A DNA stretch of 56,615 bases from assembly GCA_027492485.1 (NCBI GenBank), contig JAPUER010000051.1:1-56615 (forward strand), in the 5' to 3' direction. The notes under the pieces are model-generated. The model was not told the origin of the DNA. It searched no databases and saw nothing but the letters and a program-made list of their open reading frames with translations. Made by a program: the position numbers and the translations under genes. Positions 48,926 to 56,615 of this stretch are shown one piece after another. Position 1 is the first letter of the stretch; each line of letters starts with the position of its first letter. This DNA is from Betaproteobacteria bacterium (GTDB lineage Bacteria > Pseudomonadota > Gammaproteobacteria > Burkholderiales > Casimicrobiaceae).

Positions 48926-49703
48926 CCCCGGCAAAGTCTTTCTCGTCGGCGCCGGTCCTGGCGACCCCGAACTGCTTACGCTCAAAGCCGCGCGCCTGCT
49001 TGGCAGCGCCGACGTGGTGCTGGTCGACGATCTCGCCGGCAGCGAGGTGCTGGCGTATTGCCCGCAGGCGCGCATAGTGCACGTCGGCAAGCGCGGCGGC
49101 TGCCAGAGCACGGCGCAGGCCTTCATCGAAAAACTGCTGGTGCGCGAGGCGCAGAGCGGGCACCGCGTGGTGCGACTGAAGGGCGGCGACGTCTCGCTGT
49201 TCGGCCGCGCCGGCGAAGAAATCGCGGCGCTGGAAGCGGCCGGCATCGACTACGAAATCGTCCCCGGCGTCACCGCAGGCCTGGCGGCGGCGGCCGAACT
49301 GAAAGCCTCGCTGACGCATCGCGATCACGCGCATGGCGTCGCCTTCATCACCGCCCACGGCGCCGAGGGCGCCGAAATCCCGTGGCAGGCGCTGGCGCAG
49401 AGTGCGCTGACGCTGGTCGTCTACATGGGCGTCGCCCGCGCCGCGTCGCTGCAAAAGAGCCTGCTCGACGGCGGTTTGCCGGGCGATACACCGGTCATCG
49501 CCGTCGAAAACGCCACCCGCGCCAACGTGCGCAGCGTCAACTCGACGGTGGCGGCGATGGTCGACGACTTCGCCGCACAATCGCTGCAAAACCCGGCCGT
49601 GCTGGTGATCGGCGAGGCGATGCGCGAGCGGGCGGAGCAATTGGCGGGCGAGGAGGCGATTCGCCAGTACGATGCGCAACCAGGACGCAAGCTGCGCGGG
49701 TGA
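48900..49703 (+). CDS. cobA: Uroporphyrinogen-III C-methyltransferase (siroheme branch)
   Basis: 267 residues. VFLVGAGPGDPELLTLKA, VRLKGGDVSLFGRAGEE, VPGVTAG and TPVIAVENATRANV are the SAM-dependent SUMT signatures. It converts uroporphyrinogen III to precorrin-2 for siroheme or cobalamin. It stands alone, without the CysG dehydrogenase/chelatase domain; the small chelatase cbiX downstream could supply metal insertion. The start at ATG 48900 lies inside the ybiB end. Confidence 0.93.
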   Translation: MNTHHPPGNPGKVFLVGAGPGDPELLTLKAARLLGSADVVLVDDLAGSEVLAYCPQARIVHVGKRGGCQSTAQAFIEKLLVREAQSGHRVVRLKGGDVSLFGRAGEEIAALEAAGIDYEIVPGVTAGLAAAAELKASLTHRDHAHGVAFITAHGAEGAEIPWQALAQSALTLVVYMGVARAASLQKSLLDGGLPGDTPVIAVENATRANVRSVNSTVAAMVDDFAAQSLQNPAVLVIGEAMRERAEQLAGEEAIRQYDAQPGRKLRG

Positions 49704-49720
49704 ATCGGCAGCCGACCAAT

Positions 49721-49783
49721 GTGGGAGCGGCCTTGGCCGCGAATGCGTGCGCGTCGACTTTCGCGGCCAAGGCCGCTCCTACA
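49721..49783. repeat. REP/BIME-like hairpin between cobA and cbiX
   Basis: GTGGGAGCGGCCTTGGCCGC and its near-perfect reverse complement (one mismatch in 22) around an 18-base loop. It resembles the REP sequences tied to RAYT transposases. Confidence 0.85.
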
Positions 49784-49795
49784 GGCCGGAAACCG

Positions 49796-49840
49796 AATCT
49801 GCGCTAATCTGCGCAATCCGCGCAATCTGCGTCAAAAAAT
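49796..49840. repeat. Short relative of the AATCTGCG repeat
   Basis: Tandem AATCTGCGCT/AATCTGCGC/AATCCGCGC/AATCTGCGT units ending in GTCAAAAAA, as in the right half of the element at 39141-39244. It ends 11 bases before cbiX. Confidence 0.6.
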
Positions 49841-49851
49841 CCGGTCGCCGC

Positions 49852-50223
49852 ATGAGCAGCCACACCGCCATCCTCTTTTTCGCCCACGGCTCGCGCGACG
49901 CCAACTGGCGGCGGCCGTTCGACGCCATCCTCGCCGACTTTCGCGGCATGCACGCGACCAAGCTTGCCGAGCTGGCATTCCTCGAATTCATGCAGCCCGA
50001 TTTCGCGGCCGCGACGAAAGCGCTGGTCGAGCAGGGCGCCACGCTGATTCGCGTCATTCCGCTGTTCCTCGCCGAAGGCGGCCACACCCGGCGCGACTTG
50101 ACGGCGCTGATCGAGGCGGCGCAAACGGCGCATCCGTCCGTGCTGTTTACCGTTGCCCCGGCGATCGGCGAGGTCGACTCGATTCGCTCGGCGATTTCAA
50201 GCTGGGTGGCGACGCAGTTGTAG
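49852..50223 (+). CDS. cbiX: Short-form sirohydrochlorin chelatase CbiX
   Basis: 123 residues, the size of the small homodimeric CbiX. ILFFAHGSRD with the metal-binding His 12, and IRVIPLFLAEGGHTRRDL with the second histidine, are the family motifs. It inserts cobalt or iron into sirohydrochlorin, the expected step after cobA. The stop codon TAG is the first triplet of the REP hairpin arm. Confidence 0.9.
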   Translation: MSSHTAILFFAHGSRDANWRRPFDAILADFRGMHATKLAELAFLEFMQPDFAAATKALVEQGATLIRVIPLFLAEGGHTRRDLTALIEAAQTAHPSVLFTVAPAIGEVDSIRSAISSWVATQL

Positions 50224-50288
50224 GAGCGGCTTGCCGCGACCCCGTCTTGCGACGGGCCATCGATGTGTCGCGGCAAGCCGCTCCTACA
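50219..50288. repeat. REP/BIME-like hairpin that carries the stop codons of cbiX and eda
   Basis: Perfect 22-base arms (TGTAGGAGCGGCTTGCCGCG and complement) around a 26-base loop. The TAG near each end is the stop of cbiX on the plus strand and of eda on the minus strand. It probably also ends both transcripts or protects their 3' ends. Confidence 0.9.
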
Positions 50289-50922
50289 TTGGCCGTGCGG
50301 CCCGCACCACGGCCATCAGCCGCTTCGCGCGTTCGGTAATTTCCGTCCACTTGCGTTCGGCGATTAGTGCGCGGGTCGCCACCGCCGAACTGCCGAAGGC
50401 GGCCACGTTCGGGCACGCCAGATAGGCGGCAATGTCGTCGTCCCGAATGCCGCCGGTCGGACAGAAACTTGCCTGCGGGATCGGCCCATGAATGGCCTTG
50501 AGCCACGCCGGACCACCGTACAGCGACGCCGGAAAAAACTTCAGCGTATGCCAGCCGTCGTCGAGCGCGGCGAGCACTTCCGACGGCGTCACGCTGCCGG
50601 GCAATAGCGGCAGTCCTGCGTCGCGACAGGCACGGCCGATTGCATGCGTGTAGCCGGGCGAGACGGCGAACTGCGCGCCGGCATCTACGCAGGCCGCGAC
50701 CTGATCGCCGTGCGTCACGGTGCCAACGCCAGTCATCATCGGCACGCCCGACTTCACAATGCCTGCAATCGAGGGCAGACCGGCGTCGGTACGCAAGGTC
50801 ACCTCGATGCAGCCGATACCGCCGGCCAGCAGTGCCTCGGACAGTGGCACCGCGTCGTCCGCGTTGTCGATTTCGATGACCGGCACGTAGCCCAGGCGGC
50901 GGAGGGTGTGATTCAAGTCCAT
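50284..50922 (-). CDS. eda: 2-dehydro-3-deoxy-phosphogluconate aldolase
   Basis: 212 residues. VIEIDNADDAVPLSEALLAGGIGCIEVTLRT, with the catalytic Glu 40, PGYTHAIGRA, PGSVTPSE and the Schiff-base Lys 128 in HTLKFFPAS define KDPG/KHG aldolase. It splits KDPG to pyruvate and glyceraldehyde 3-phosphate. It lies 38 bases after edd on the same strand. Its stop codon lies in the REP arm. Confidence 0.95.
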   Translation of the reverse strand: MDLNHTLRRLGYVPVIEIDNADDAVPLSEALLAGGIGCIEVTLRTDAGLPSIAGIVKSGVPMMTGVGTVTHGDQVAACVDAGAQFAVSPGYTHAIGRACRDAGLPLLPGSVTPSEVLAALDDGWHTLKFFPASLYGGPAWLKAIHGPIPQASFCPTGGIRDDDIAAYLACPNVAAFGSSAVATRALIAERKWTEITERAKRLMAVVRAARPM

Positions 50923-50936
50923 GTGGCAGAGTGCAA

Positions 50937-50956
50937 GTAGTTTTAAGTCCGTAACG
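50937..50956. promoter_or_regulatory. Second HexR-like element between edd and eda
   Basis: GTAGTTTTA...CCGTAACG resembles the element at 52806-52833 (GTAGTTTTA..CGTAAC). It lies in the 38-base edd-eda gap, so eda may have its own regulated start. The match is modest. Confidence 0.3.
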
Positions 50957-50960
50957 AAGC

Positions 50961-52802
50961 TCAGCGAAAGAACACCGACGCACCGGCGTTGGCGTCCGCC
51001 ACATTGTCGCGAAACGTTGCAAAAAGTTCGCGTCCCCAGCCCGTTTCTGCCGGCGGCGCGGTAGCGGGCGTTCGCGCTGCCAGAACGTCGGCGTCGACGT
51101 GCAGTGTGAGTCTGCCCTGTTCGCAATCGACGGTCACCACGTCACCGTCCTGCACGCGCGCGAGCGCGCCGTCGGCTGCGGCTTCGGGCGTGACGTGAAT
51201 GGCGGCAGGCACACGCCCCGACGCGCCCGACATGCGGCCATCGGTGACCAGCGCCACCTTGAGGCCACGATCGAGCAACACCGAAAGTGCCGGCGTCAAC
51301 TGGTGCAGTTCCGGCATGCCGCAGGCGCGCGGCCCCTGAAAACGCACGACGACCACGGCGTCGCGCTGGAAGCGGTTCGCCTTGAATGCAGCGATCACCC
51401 CGGCCTGGGTGTCGAAGACGTGCGCCGGCGCGGTGATCGTGCGATGTTCAGGCGCAACCGCAGAGACTTTAACCACCGCTTCGCCCAGATTGCCATTGAG
51501 CACGCGCAGACCACCTTCCGCGCTGAATGGCTCGCCGACTGGGCGCAACACCGTGCTGTCGCCGGACTGCGCTGGCGCCGGCTCGTAGGCCAGCACGCCA
51601 GACGCATCGGCAGTCGCGGCGAGCCGCTGCGTGTAGTGCCGCAAGCCGCGTCCCATGACGGTCTCCACATCGTCATGCAGCAGCCCGGCCGCGAGCAGTT
51701 CGCGCAACAGGAAGGCCGTGCCGCCGACGCGATCGAAGTCATTCACATCCGCTTCACCGTTCGGGTAGAGCCGCGTCAAGAGCGGCGTCACCCGCGACAG
51801 CGCATCGATGTCCTGCCAGGTCAATGCAAACCCGGCGGCGCGGGCAATCGCCACCCAGTGCATCGTGTGATTGGTCGAGCCGCCGGTCGCGAGCAGTGCG
51901 ACGATGGCGTTGACCAGCACTTTCTCGTCGACCCATTCGCCGAGGCCTGCGCCAGGGGCCGCGCCTGCCTTCGCGAGCGCGGCGACGCGAGCGCCGGCCG
52001 CCCGCGTGAGCAGCGCGCGACGCGGGTCGTGCGGCTGCACAAACGCGGCGCCGGGGAGCATCAGGCCCATCGCTTCCAGCAGCATCTGGTTGCTGTTGGC
52101 GGTGCCGTAGAACGTACAGGTGCCCTCGCTGTGATACGCGTCCATCTCGGCCTCGAGCAGCGCGGAGGGCGCCACCTTGCCTTGCGCGTGCAGTTTGCGC
52201 ACGTTCGCCTTTTCCTTGTTCGACAGGCCGCTCGGCATCGGACCGGCGGGCACGAAGATCGCGGGCAAATGGCCGAACGAGAGCGCGCCGATCAGCAGGC
52301 CCGGCACGATCTTGTCGCAGACGCCGAGCAGCAGCGCGCCGTCGTAGAGGTCGTGCGACAGAGCAATCGCCGTCGACATCGCGATCACGTCGCGCGAAAA
52401 CAGCGACAGCTCCATGCCTGGCTGACCCTGCGTCACGCCGTCGCACATAGCCGGCACGCCGCCGGCAAACTGCGCCACGGCGCCGTGCCGCCGCGCCTCG
52501 TCCTTGACGATCGCCGGATAGTCGGCCAGTGGCTGATGAGCGGACAGCACATCGTTGTAGGCCGAGACGATGGCCAGCATCGGCACTGGCTCGCTCACCA
52601 CGCGCAGCTTGTCGCCATTGGGCAAGGCCGCGTAGCCGTGGGCGAGATTGGCGGCGCTCAGCCGCTTTCGCGCGAGACGGCCGGCGCGTTGCCGGGCGAC
52701 GGTGGCAATGTAGGCCGCACGGCGCGCAGCGCTGCGCGCGGCAATGGCGGCGGTGATCGCTGCGACCGTCGGATGGATGTTGTCTGGTGCTGACGAGGTC
52801 AT
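50961..52802 (-). CDS. edd: Phosphogluconate dehydratase
   Basis: 613 residues of the IlvD/Edd family. [65 protein letters not shown] and [20 protein letters not shown] mark Edd and its iron-sulfur cysteines. It dehydrates 6-phosphogluconate to KDPG, the first dedicated Entner-Doudoroff step. The start at ATG 52802 follows an operator-like palindrome by 3 bases. It is operonic with eda. Confidence 0.96.
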   Translation of the reverse strand: MTSSAPDNIHPTVAAITAAIAARSAARRAAYIATVARQRAGRLARKRLSAANLAHGYAALPNGDKLRVVSEPVPMLAIVSAYNDVLSAHQPLADYPAIVKDEARRHGAVAQFAGGVPAMCDGVTQGQPGMELSLFSRDVIAMSTAIALSHDLYDGALLLGVCDKIVPGLLIGALSFGHLPAIFVPAGPMPSGLSNKEKANVRKLHAQGKVAPSALLEAEMDAYHSEGTCTFYGTANSNQMLLEAMGLMLPGAAFVQPHDPRRALLTRAAGARVAALAKAGAAPGAGLGEWVDEKVLVNAIVALLATGGSTNHTMHWVAIARAAGFALTWQDIDALSRVTPLLTRLYPNGEADVNDFDRVGGTAFLLRELLAAGLLHDDVETVMGRGLRHYTQRLAATADASGVLAYEPAPAQSGDSTVLRPVGEPFSAEGGLRVLNGNLGEAVVKVSAVAPEHRTITAPAHVFDTQAGVIAAFKANRFQRDAVVVVRFQGPRACGMPELHQLTPALSVLLDRGLKVALVTDGRMSGASGRVPAAIHVTPEAAADGALARVQDGDVVTVDCEQGRLTLHVDADVLAARTPATAPPAETGWGRELFATFRDNVADANAGASVFFR

Positions 52803-52805
52803 GTC

Positions 52806-52833
52806 TGTAGTTTTACAACGTAACAAAACTACA
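52806..52833. promoter_or_regulatory. HexR-like operator of edd-eda
   Basis: A 28-base inverted repeat with 9-base arms TGTAGTTTT and AAAACTACA. Each half with its flank resembles the HexR site (TGTARTTTTAYTACA type). HexR, which senses KDPG, commonly represses edd-eda in proteobacteria. It overlaps the edd ribosome-binding and promoter region. No hexR gene is in the window. Confidence 0.5.
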
Positions 52834-52857
52834 AACAACAACGAAATCACCGGAAAA

Positions 52858-52900
52858 GGCGCCCGTCTGCAAAATCGAAGGAAATGGCGCCCGTCTACAA
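52858..52900. repeat. 15-base direct repeats upstream of tRNA-Ser
   Basis: GGCGCCCGTCTGCAA (52858-52872) and GGCGCCCGTCTACAA (52886-52900) lie 28 bases apart, start to start. The TACAAT (52896-52901) overlapping the second copy may be the -10 element of the tRNA gene. Confidence 0.5.
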
Positions 52901-52910
52901 TTTAAGGCTT

Positions 52911-52998
52911 GGAAGCGTGGCCGAGCGGTTTAAGGCACCGGTCTTGAAAACCGGCGACGGGCAACCGTCCGTGAGTTCGAATCTCACCGCTTCCGCCA
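52911..52998 (+). tRNA. tRNA-Ser (TGA)
   Basis: The acceptor stem GGAAGCG/CGCTTCC, a long variable arm, GTTCGAATC in the T loop and encoded GCCA are present. The anticodon loop CTTGAAA gives anticodon TGA (52945-52947). Long variable arm and anticodon agree on a class II serine tRNA. Confidence 0.96.
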
Positions 52999-53020
52999 AT
53001 TTTCGGGGTTGATTGACCAA

Positions 53021-53149
53021 CAGCTTTTCGTCGAAAGCCCTATCCAATTGGGGCTAGCTTGGCTTTTTAGCCAAATATCGACTTTTCCGGTTTTTTGAAG
53101 CCAAGCCCAAGCCAGTTGCGGGTTACCGGCCCAAATCGTGCCGAAGCTG
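53021..53149. repeat. Dispersed long palindrome, copy G
   Basis: Starts CAACAGCTTTTCGTCGAAAGC and ends GCCGAAGCTGAT. The off-centre core is ATATCGACTTTT, with an extra inner hairpin (TTGGCTTTTTAGCCAA). At 129 bases it is slightly longer than the others. It begins 22 bases after tRNA-Ser and ends 20 bases before the convergent gene. Confidence 0.7.
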
Positions 53150-53168
53150 ATCGATAAATGACGGTGCG

Positions 53169-55835
53169 CTACGGCGCGATTGCGGCCAGCGGTTTGGAAT
53201 CGGTCGCGCTGCTCGTGCAAAACGCCACGCCTTCGTCGGCCCAGCCGGCGGCTTTCATTTCGCTGCGCCGCGCCTCGCTGACGACATAGCGGTGGTTGCC
53301 GTTGTTGCTGGCCGATTGCTGGTTGAACAGGCGATACACGGGCATTGGCAGCGCGCTCGGGCAGCCGCCGGCGCCGGTGGCGACACCTGCGCGAAAGTCA
53401 TAGCCTTCGTAGCGCAGGGCGGCGAAGCGTTTGAGCAGCGTGCAATCGCCGTCGCGGCCATAAAAATGGCTGTTGCTGCCGCCGGCTTCCGGTGCGGCGT
53501 AAAAGCGGCAGACCGGCAGCGTCAGGGCGTCGTCGCTGACGCGCACCAGCGCCGTGCTGGCGGCGAACTGCATTCCGGTGCGCGAAAAGCTGGTCGGCAT
53601 GGCGTCGAGCAGGGCGATTTCAGCGGGGCGACCGGTGATGAAGAAACGCTTGCTGTCGCGCGAGTAATACTCGACGACGGTACGCGCTTCGTTGCGGGCC
53701 GTCGCGCTGAAGCGCCTGGGCGCGCCACCGTATTGCCACGACAACACCAGAGTCACCCCGTCGCTGCCGCGCTCAACGGCATTCGCGTCACAGAGGTAAG
53801 TCTCGTCGCTGCTCCAGTCCGGGTCTTCGAGACCGGTTTCCTTGTTGAAGCGTCGCACGACAGCGGCCGTGAAGCGACCGCTGCGGCAAACGTAGATGTG
53901 GCTGGCGGTCTGGTACGCAAAGCCAGTGAACTGCTGACCGTATTCGCCGGCAACGTGGGTGGGCCAGGTGCCGTCGACGGTCATGTTGGGGGGCAGCAGG
54001 CGAAAGAGTACGGTGCCGCTCTGCGATCCCACCGGCGGCATCCCCCATGCGCTGCCGATCGCGTAGATGGCTCCGTCGCGAGCGTCACGCAGCATACTGC
54101 CGCCGCCGCTCGAGTATCCGGGCCCTCGGGCTAACGCTTCCGGCGTTGGCAGGGTGGCACCGCTGCCGTCGCGCGACAAACGCATGACAGCCTTCGATGA
54201 ACCGTTCATGTAGCCGTCTTCCCAAATGAAATAAACGCCTTCCGCGCCGGCATCAAGGATGCGGTAGATACCGTCGCGGCCGAACTGGCCATAGCGCGCG
54301 GCGTCCATCACCGGCCAGCTCGGCTGGCTCGCCCAATCCGGGTCGAGCGTGCCATCGGCGCGAAAGCGCGCCAGTGAGCGGCGCGCAACGCCGTCGATCG
54401 CCGAGTACGCGCCGCCGATGAACAGCGTGCCGTCACTGACAGGGAGAATTTTGTAAATGTCGCCCGCGGCCACCGGATGCCAACTGGTGTCGAGCGTGCC
54501 GTCCGCCTTGAATCGCGCCAGCCTGGCCTGCTGCCCGGAGGTCGAGTTGCTGCCGACGATCAGGCGTCCCTGTGCATCGACGGCCAGCGCCGCCACGCTG
54601 CCGTCGACGCTGGGCGTCCACGCCGGATCGGGCCGGAACGAGGCGTCGACGCGCATCAGATTGCGATACAGCTTGCCGTCGAACCAGTAGAGAAAATTGC
54701 CGCCGAGCACGTAACCATCGTTCCAGCGGATGCTTGTACTTATCGACGCGACCACGCCGACGCGCGCGCTGCCTGCCAGATCTCCGCTGGCGTCGCTGCG
54801 TTTGGAGTCGAGCAGCATCCAGCGCCCGTCGTCGGCGCCCGCCATTACCATCCCGTCCGCCCCGATGCCGCCGAACGCATAGGGCGCCTCGCGTTGACTC
54901 ATTTGCACGCCGGTAATCCGGTCGAGCGTTGTCAGATGGGAAGCCTGCGGTGTACCCGTATCGGCGCGGACGATTACGATGCGGTCGCCAACCACGCGCA
55001 TGCTTGGCGCCACGCCGGCAATGAGCTCGAGCACCGGGTTCCATGCCGCGTCGACGCTGCCGTCGCTGCGCAGGCGCAACAGGTTGGCGGTCTTGCCGCC
55101 GACCGATACCGCTTCGCCAAGCAGATAAATGCTGCCGTCGGTGTCGGTCGCCAGATTCGCCAGGCGGCCGCCGACGGTGTGCGACCACAGTGCAGTATTG
55201 TCGGCGTTGCGCTTGCGTAGCGCGTAGGAGGTCACGGAGTTGGCGGCAGCCGGAGCGACGTCGGTCTCGAAGGAAAGGGCCGTGCCGTCGCCTAGCGGCA
55301 GCAGACGCGGTTCCAAGCCGGTGCCCGTCGCCCAGTAGATCGCGTCACGCGCCGGCATCAGCGCGATACCGCCGAATTCGACCGGCACGATCTGTCCCGC
55401 ACTTTCGCGCGTCAGTAGGTACCAGCGTTTCTCGTATGTCGGGCTGTTTTTCACGTAGGCCTGCACAATCGGCGTGCCGTCGGGCGCGAGATATTGGTCG
55501 ACGATCTGAAAATCGCTTGGCAGACGCCAACTGGTGTCGGGAAGCCCGGCATCGTTGATCCGGAACAGCCACTGCGGCATGGCCACGCCCTCGACGCTGC
55601 AACTGTAGTAGCAATTCCGAAAGTAGGTCCAGCCGCGTGCCGTGTCGCGCAGTACCGGGGCATTGACCACCCCTTCTACCTGGAACAGCCCGGTGTTGTC
55701 CGGTTCCAGCAAGGTGACGACCGCGCTGGCGGGCGAGACCAAGGCAAGGTACAAGGCCGCGGCGGCAAGCATTGCCGACAGCGGGCGCGGGCGTCGACGG
55801 CCAAAGCACACGGAACACAATGTGCTGAATGTCAT
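53169..55835 (-). CDS. Secreted Delta-60-repeat beta-propeller protein with C-terminal DUF5648-like domain
   Basis: 888 residues. A basic N-terminus and hydrophobic segment (about 18-38, ending PASA) form a Sec signal. The long middle region contains Delta-60 (DUF5122) repeats, for example LARFKADGTLDTSWHP and SLARFRADGTLDPDW with LFIGGAYS between, which fold as a propeller. Residues about 715-885 are a DUF5648-like lectin-type domain (EYYSRDSKRFFITG, CRFYAAP..SNSHFYG, VYRLFNQQSASNNGNHRYV). Its function is unknown; a surface or extracellular binding role is likely. It is a single gene bounded by repeat copies G (3' side) and F (5' side). Confidence 0.75.
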   Translation of the reverse strand: MTFSTLCSVCFGRRRPRPLSAMLAAAALYLALVSPASAVVTLLEPDNTGLFQVEGVVNAPVLRDTARGWTYFRNCYYSCSVEGVAMPQWLFRINDAGLPDTSWRLPSDFQIVDQYLAPDGTPIVQAYVKNSPTYEKRWYLLTRESAGQIVPVEFGGIALMPARDAIYWATGTGLEPRLLPLGDGTALSFETDVAPAAANSVTSYALRKRNADNTALWSHTVGGRLANLATDTDGSIYLLGEAVSVGGKTANLLRLRSDGSVDAAWNPVLELIAGVAPSMRVVGDRIVIVRADTGTPQASHLTTLDRITGVQMSQREAPYAFGGIGADGMVMAGADDGRWMLLDSKRSDASGDLAGSARVGVVASISTSIRWNDGYVLGGNFLYWFDGKLYRNLMRVDASFRPDPAWTPSVDGSVAALAVDAQGRLIVGSNSTSGQQARLARFKADGTLDTSWHPVAAGDIYKILPVSDGTLFIGGAYSAIDGVARRSLARFRADGTLDPDWASQPSWPVMDAARYGQFGRDGIYRILDAGAEGVYFIWEDGYMNGSSKAVMRLSRDGSGATLPTPEALARGPGYSSGGGSMLRDARDGAIYAIGSAWGMPPVGSQSGTVLFRLLPPNMTVDGTWPTHVAGEYGQQFTGFAYQTASHIYVCRSGRFTAAVVRRFNKETGLEDPDWSSDETYLCDANAVERGSDGVTLVLSWQYGGAPRRFSATARNEARTVVEYYSRDSKRFFITGRPAEIALLDAMPTSFSRTGMQFAASTALVRVSDDALTLPVCRFYAAPEAGGSNSHFYGRDGDCTLLKRFAALRYEGYDFRAGVATGAGGCPSALPMPVYRLFNQQSASNNGNHRYVVSEARRSEMKAAGWADEGVAFCTSSATDSKPLAAIAP

Positions 55836-55943
55836 GAGATGGATCGCTCCTGAGAGACCGGCGCTACAAACGGCGGCGCCGGTTAGTGCGAGCCTACCGC
55901 GTGGTCATGACAAAGTCATCGGGGTCGCGCGCTAGAGTATTTA

Positions 55944-56061
55944 TGGCTTTTGACGAAAAGCGTTATTCGATAAGGGCAGCGCGGCCAATAACTGCCAAAG
56001 TCGACTTTTGCACAAAACGGCGTCCCAGCCCATGTTCGATAACGCTTTGCCGAAAAAGATG
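55944..56061. repeat. Dispersed long palindrome, copy F
   Basis: 118 bases from TGGCTTTTGACG to CCGAAAAAGATG, with CAAAGTCGACTTTTG at the exact midpoint. GCGTTATTCGATAAGGGC on the left mirrors GCCCATGTTCGATAACGC on the right. It lies between the divergent large secreted protein and the tRNA operon promoter. Confidence 0.85.
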
Positions 56062-56093
56062 TCGGTCACCGGTGCTCGCGCCGTGGAGGCCGA

Positions 56094-56122
56094 TTGACCC
56101 AATTCGGCATTTGCTGCATAAT
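56094..56122 (+). promoter_or_regulatory. Sigma70 promoter of the tRNA-Tyr/Gly/Thr-tuf operon
   Basis: TTGACC, a 17-base spacer and CATAAT, placing the transcript start about 10 bases before tRNA-Tyr. It is the best promoter match in the window. Confidence 0.8.
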
Positions 56123-56139
56123 ATCTGGCTCCTCCGCGT

Positions 56140-56224
56140 GGAGAGGTGGCCGAGTGGTTAATGGCAGCAGACTGTAAATCTGCCCTCTATGAGTACGCTG
56201 GTTCGAATCCAGCCCTCTCCACCA
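56140..56224 (+). tRNA. tRNA-Tyr (GTA)
   Basis: Acceptor GGAGAGG/CCTCTCC with encoded ACCA, class II variable arm, and loop CTGTAAA giving anticodon GTA (56174-56176). Confidence 0.97.
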
Positions 56225-56325
56225 AATCGAACGTTCCAGTCGGCCGGAACGTCGAGCGGACCGCGTCTTTTCCGCCAGCGTGACTGTGCGGGTTTTCGCA
56301 ACTTGGTGATGTCGAACTGATACCC

Positions 56326-56399
56326 GCGGGTGTAGCTCAATGGTAGAGCAGAAGCCTTCCAAGCTTATGACGAGGGTTCGATTCCCTTCACCCGCTCCA
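56326..56399 (+). tRNA. tRNA-Gly (TCC)
   Basis: Acceptor GCGGGTG/CACCCGC with encoded TCCA and T loop GGTTCGATTCC. The loop CTTCCAA gives anticodon TCC (56358-56360). It is the second tRNA of the operon. Confidence 0.97.
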
Positions 56400-56455
56400 G
56401 GCGCGCGCTGTTGATGGCCAGATGTTTGTGATCTTCGCGAAGACCCCAAACATCC

Positions 56456-56530
<75 letters not shown>

Positions 56531-56564
56531 GTTCTTTGAAACTCACCTCACAAGGGTAGCGATC

Positions 56565-56615
56565 ATGGCAAAAGGCAAGTTTGAGCGTACGAAGCCGCAC
56601 GTGAATGTGGGCACG
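56565..56615 (+). CDS. tuf: Elongation factor Tu, 5' end only
   Basis: The 17 visible codons read MAKGKFERTKPHVNVGT, the invariant EF-Tu N-terminus. The gene runs off the right edge. It is co-transcribed with the three tRNAs upstream; an AAGGG ribosome site lies nine bases before the ATG. Confidence 0.96.
   Translation, partial: MAKGKFERTKPHVNVGT

Noticed and set aside
49756-49763. GTCGACTTT inside the REP hairpin as an eighth copy of the long palindrome family
   Set aside because: The flanks are pure REP sequence and lack CAGCTTTT ends; the match is short and coincidental.

Overview
The window is a high-GC chromosome segment from a betaproteobacterium, most likely Burkholderiales or a close relative. 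The evidence is gene order. There is a division/cell-wall (dcw) cluster running mraZ to ftsZ and lpxC, followed by dciA, an M23 peptidase and secA. After these come argJ, a DUF815 ATPase, mutT, yacG, zapD, coaE and pilDCB, with ffh divergent. At the right edge is tRNA-Tyr, tRNA-Gly, tRNA-Thr and tuf, a standard betaproteobacterial order. An orphan Bug/TctC-type binding protein and an exosortase-H-like 'midcut' protein fit the same group.

Layout. Positions 1-5.1 kb (minus strand) hold a midcut-like exosortase substrate and an operon of TctC binding protein, DegT aminotransferase, ATP-grasp ligase and family-2 glycosyltransferase. Positions 5.5-7.8 kb hold rpmB-rpmG with tandem terminators, an ROK sugar kinase and a GntR/UTRA regulator. 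Positions 8.0-12.4 kb hold a catabolic island: a UxaA-family two-subunit lyase (best fit SuyAB, sulfolactate sulfo-lyase) and an SDR, divergent from a 2-hydroxyacid dehydrogenase (SlcC-like) and an Ldh-family dehydrogenase (ComC-like). A strong 27-bp palindrome lies between the two transcripts. Positions 12.4-15.9 kb hold a secreted DUF1501/DUF1800 pair. Positions 16.4-33.3 kb hold the dcw cluster, tightly overlapped and lacking murB and ddl. Positions 33.5-46.3 kb hold dciA/M23, secA, argJ, DUF815, mutT, yacG, zapD, coaE and type IV pilus genes. Positions 46.5-50.2 kb hold ffh, ybiB, cobA and cbiX. Positions 50.3-52.8 kb hold edd-eda (Entner-Doudoroff) behind a HexR-like operator. Positions 52.9-56.6 kb hold tRNA-Ser, a large secreted Delta-60-repeat protein, and the tRNA/tuf operon.

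The most unusual signal is a family of dispersed long palindromes of about 118 bp. Seven copies were found (A-G), all intergenic. Their ends resemble CAGCTTTTTCG...CGAAAAAGCTG, and most have a central AAAGTCGACTTT whose midpoint coincides with the midpoint of the element. I do not recognise this as a named family. Two other repeat types are also present: classic REP/BIME-like hairpins (TAGGAGCGGC...), one of which supplies the stop codons of both flanking convergent genes, and an AATCTGCG-rich palindromic repeat.

All coordinates and motifs were read by eye. Function names come from motif recognition and gene context, with no database search.
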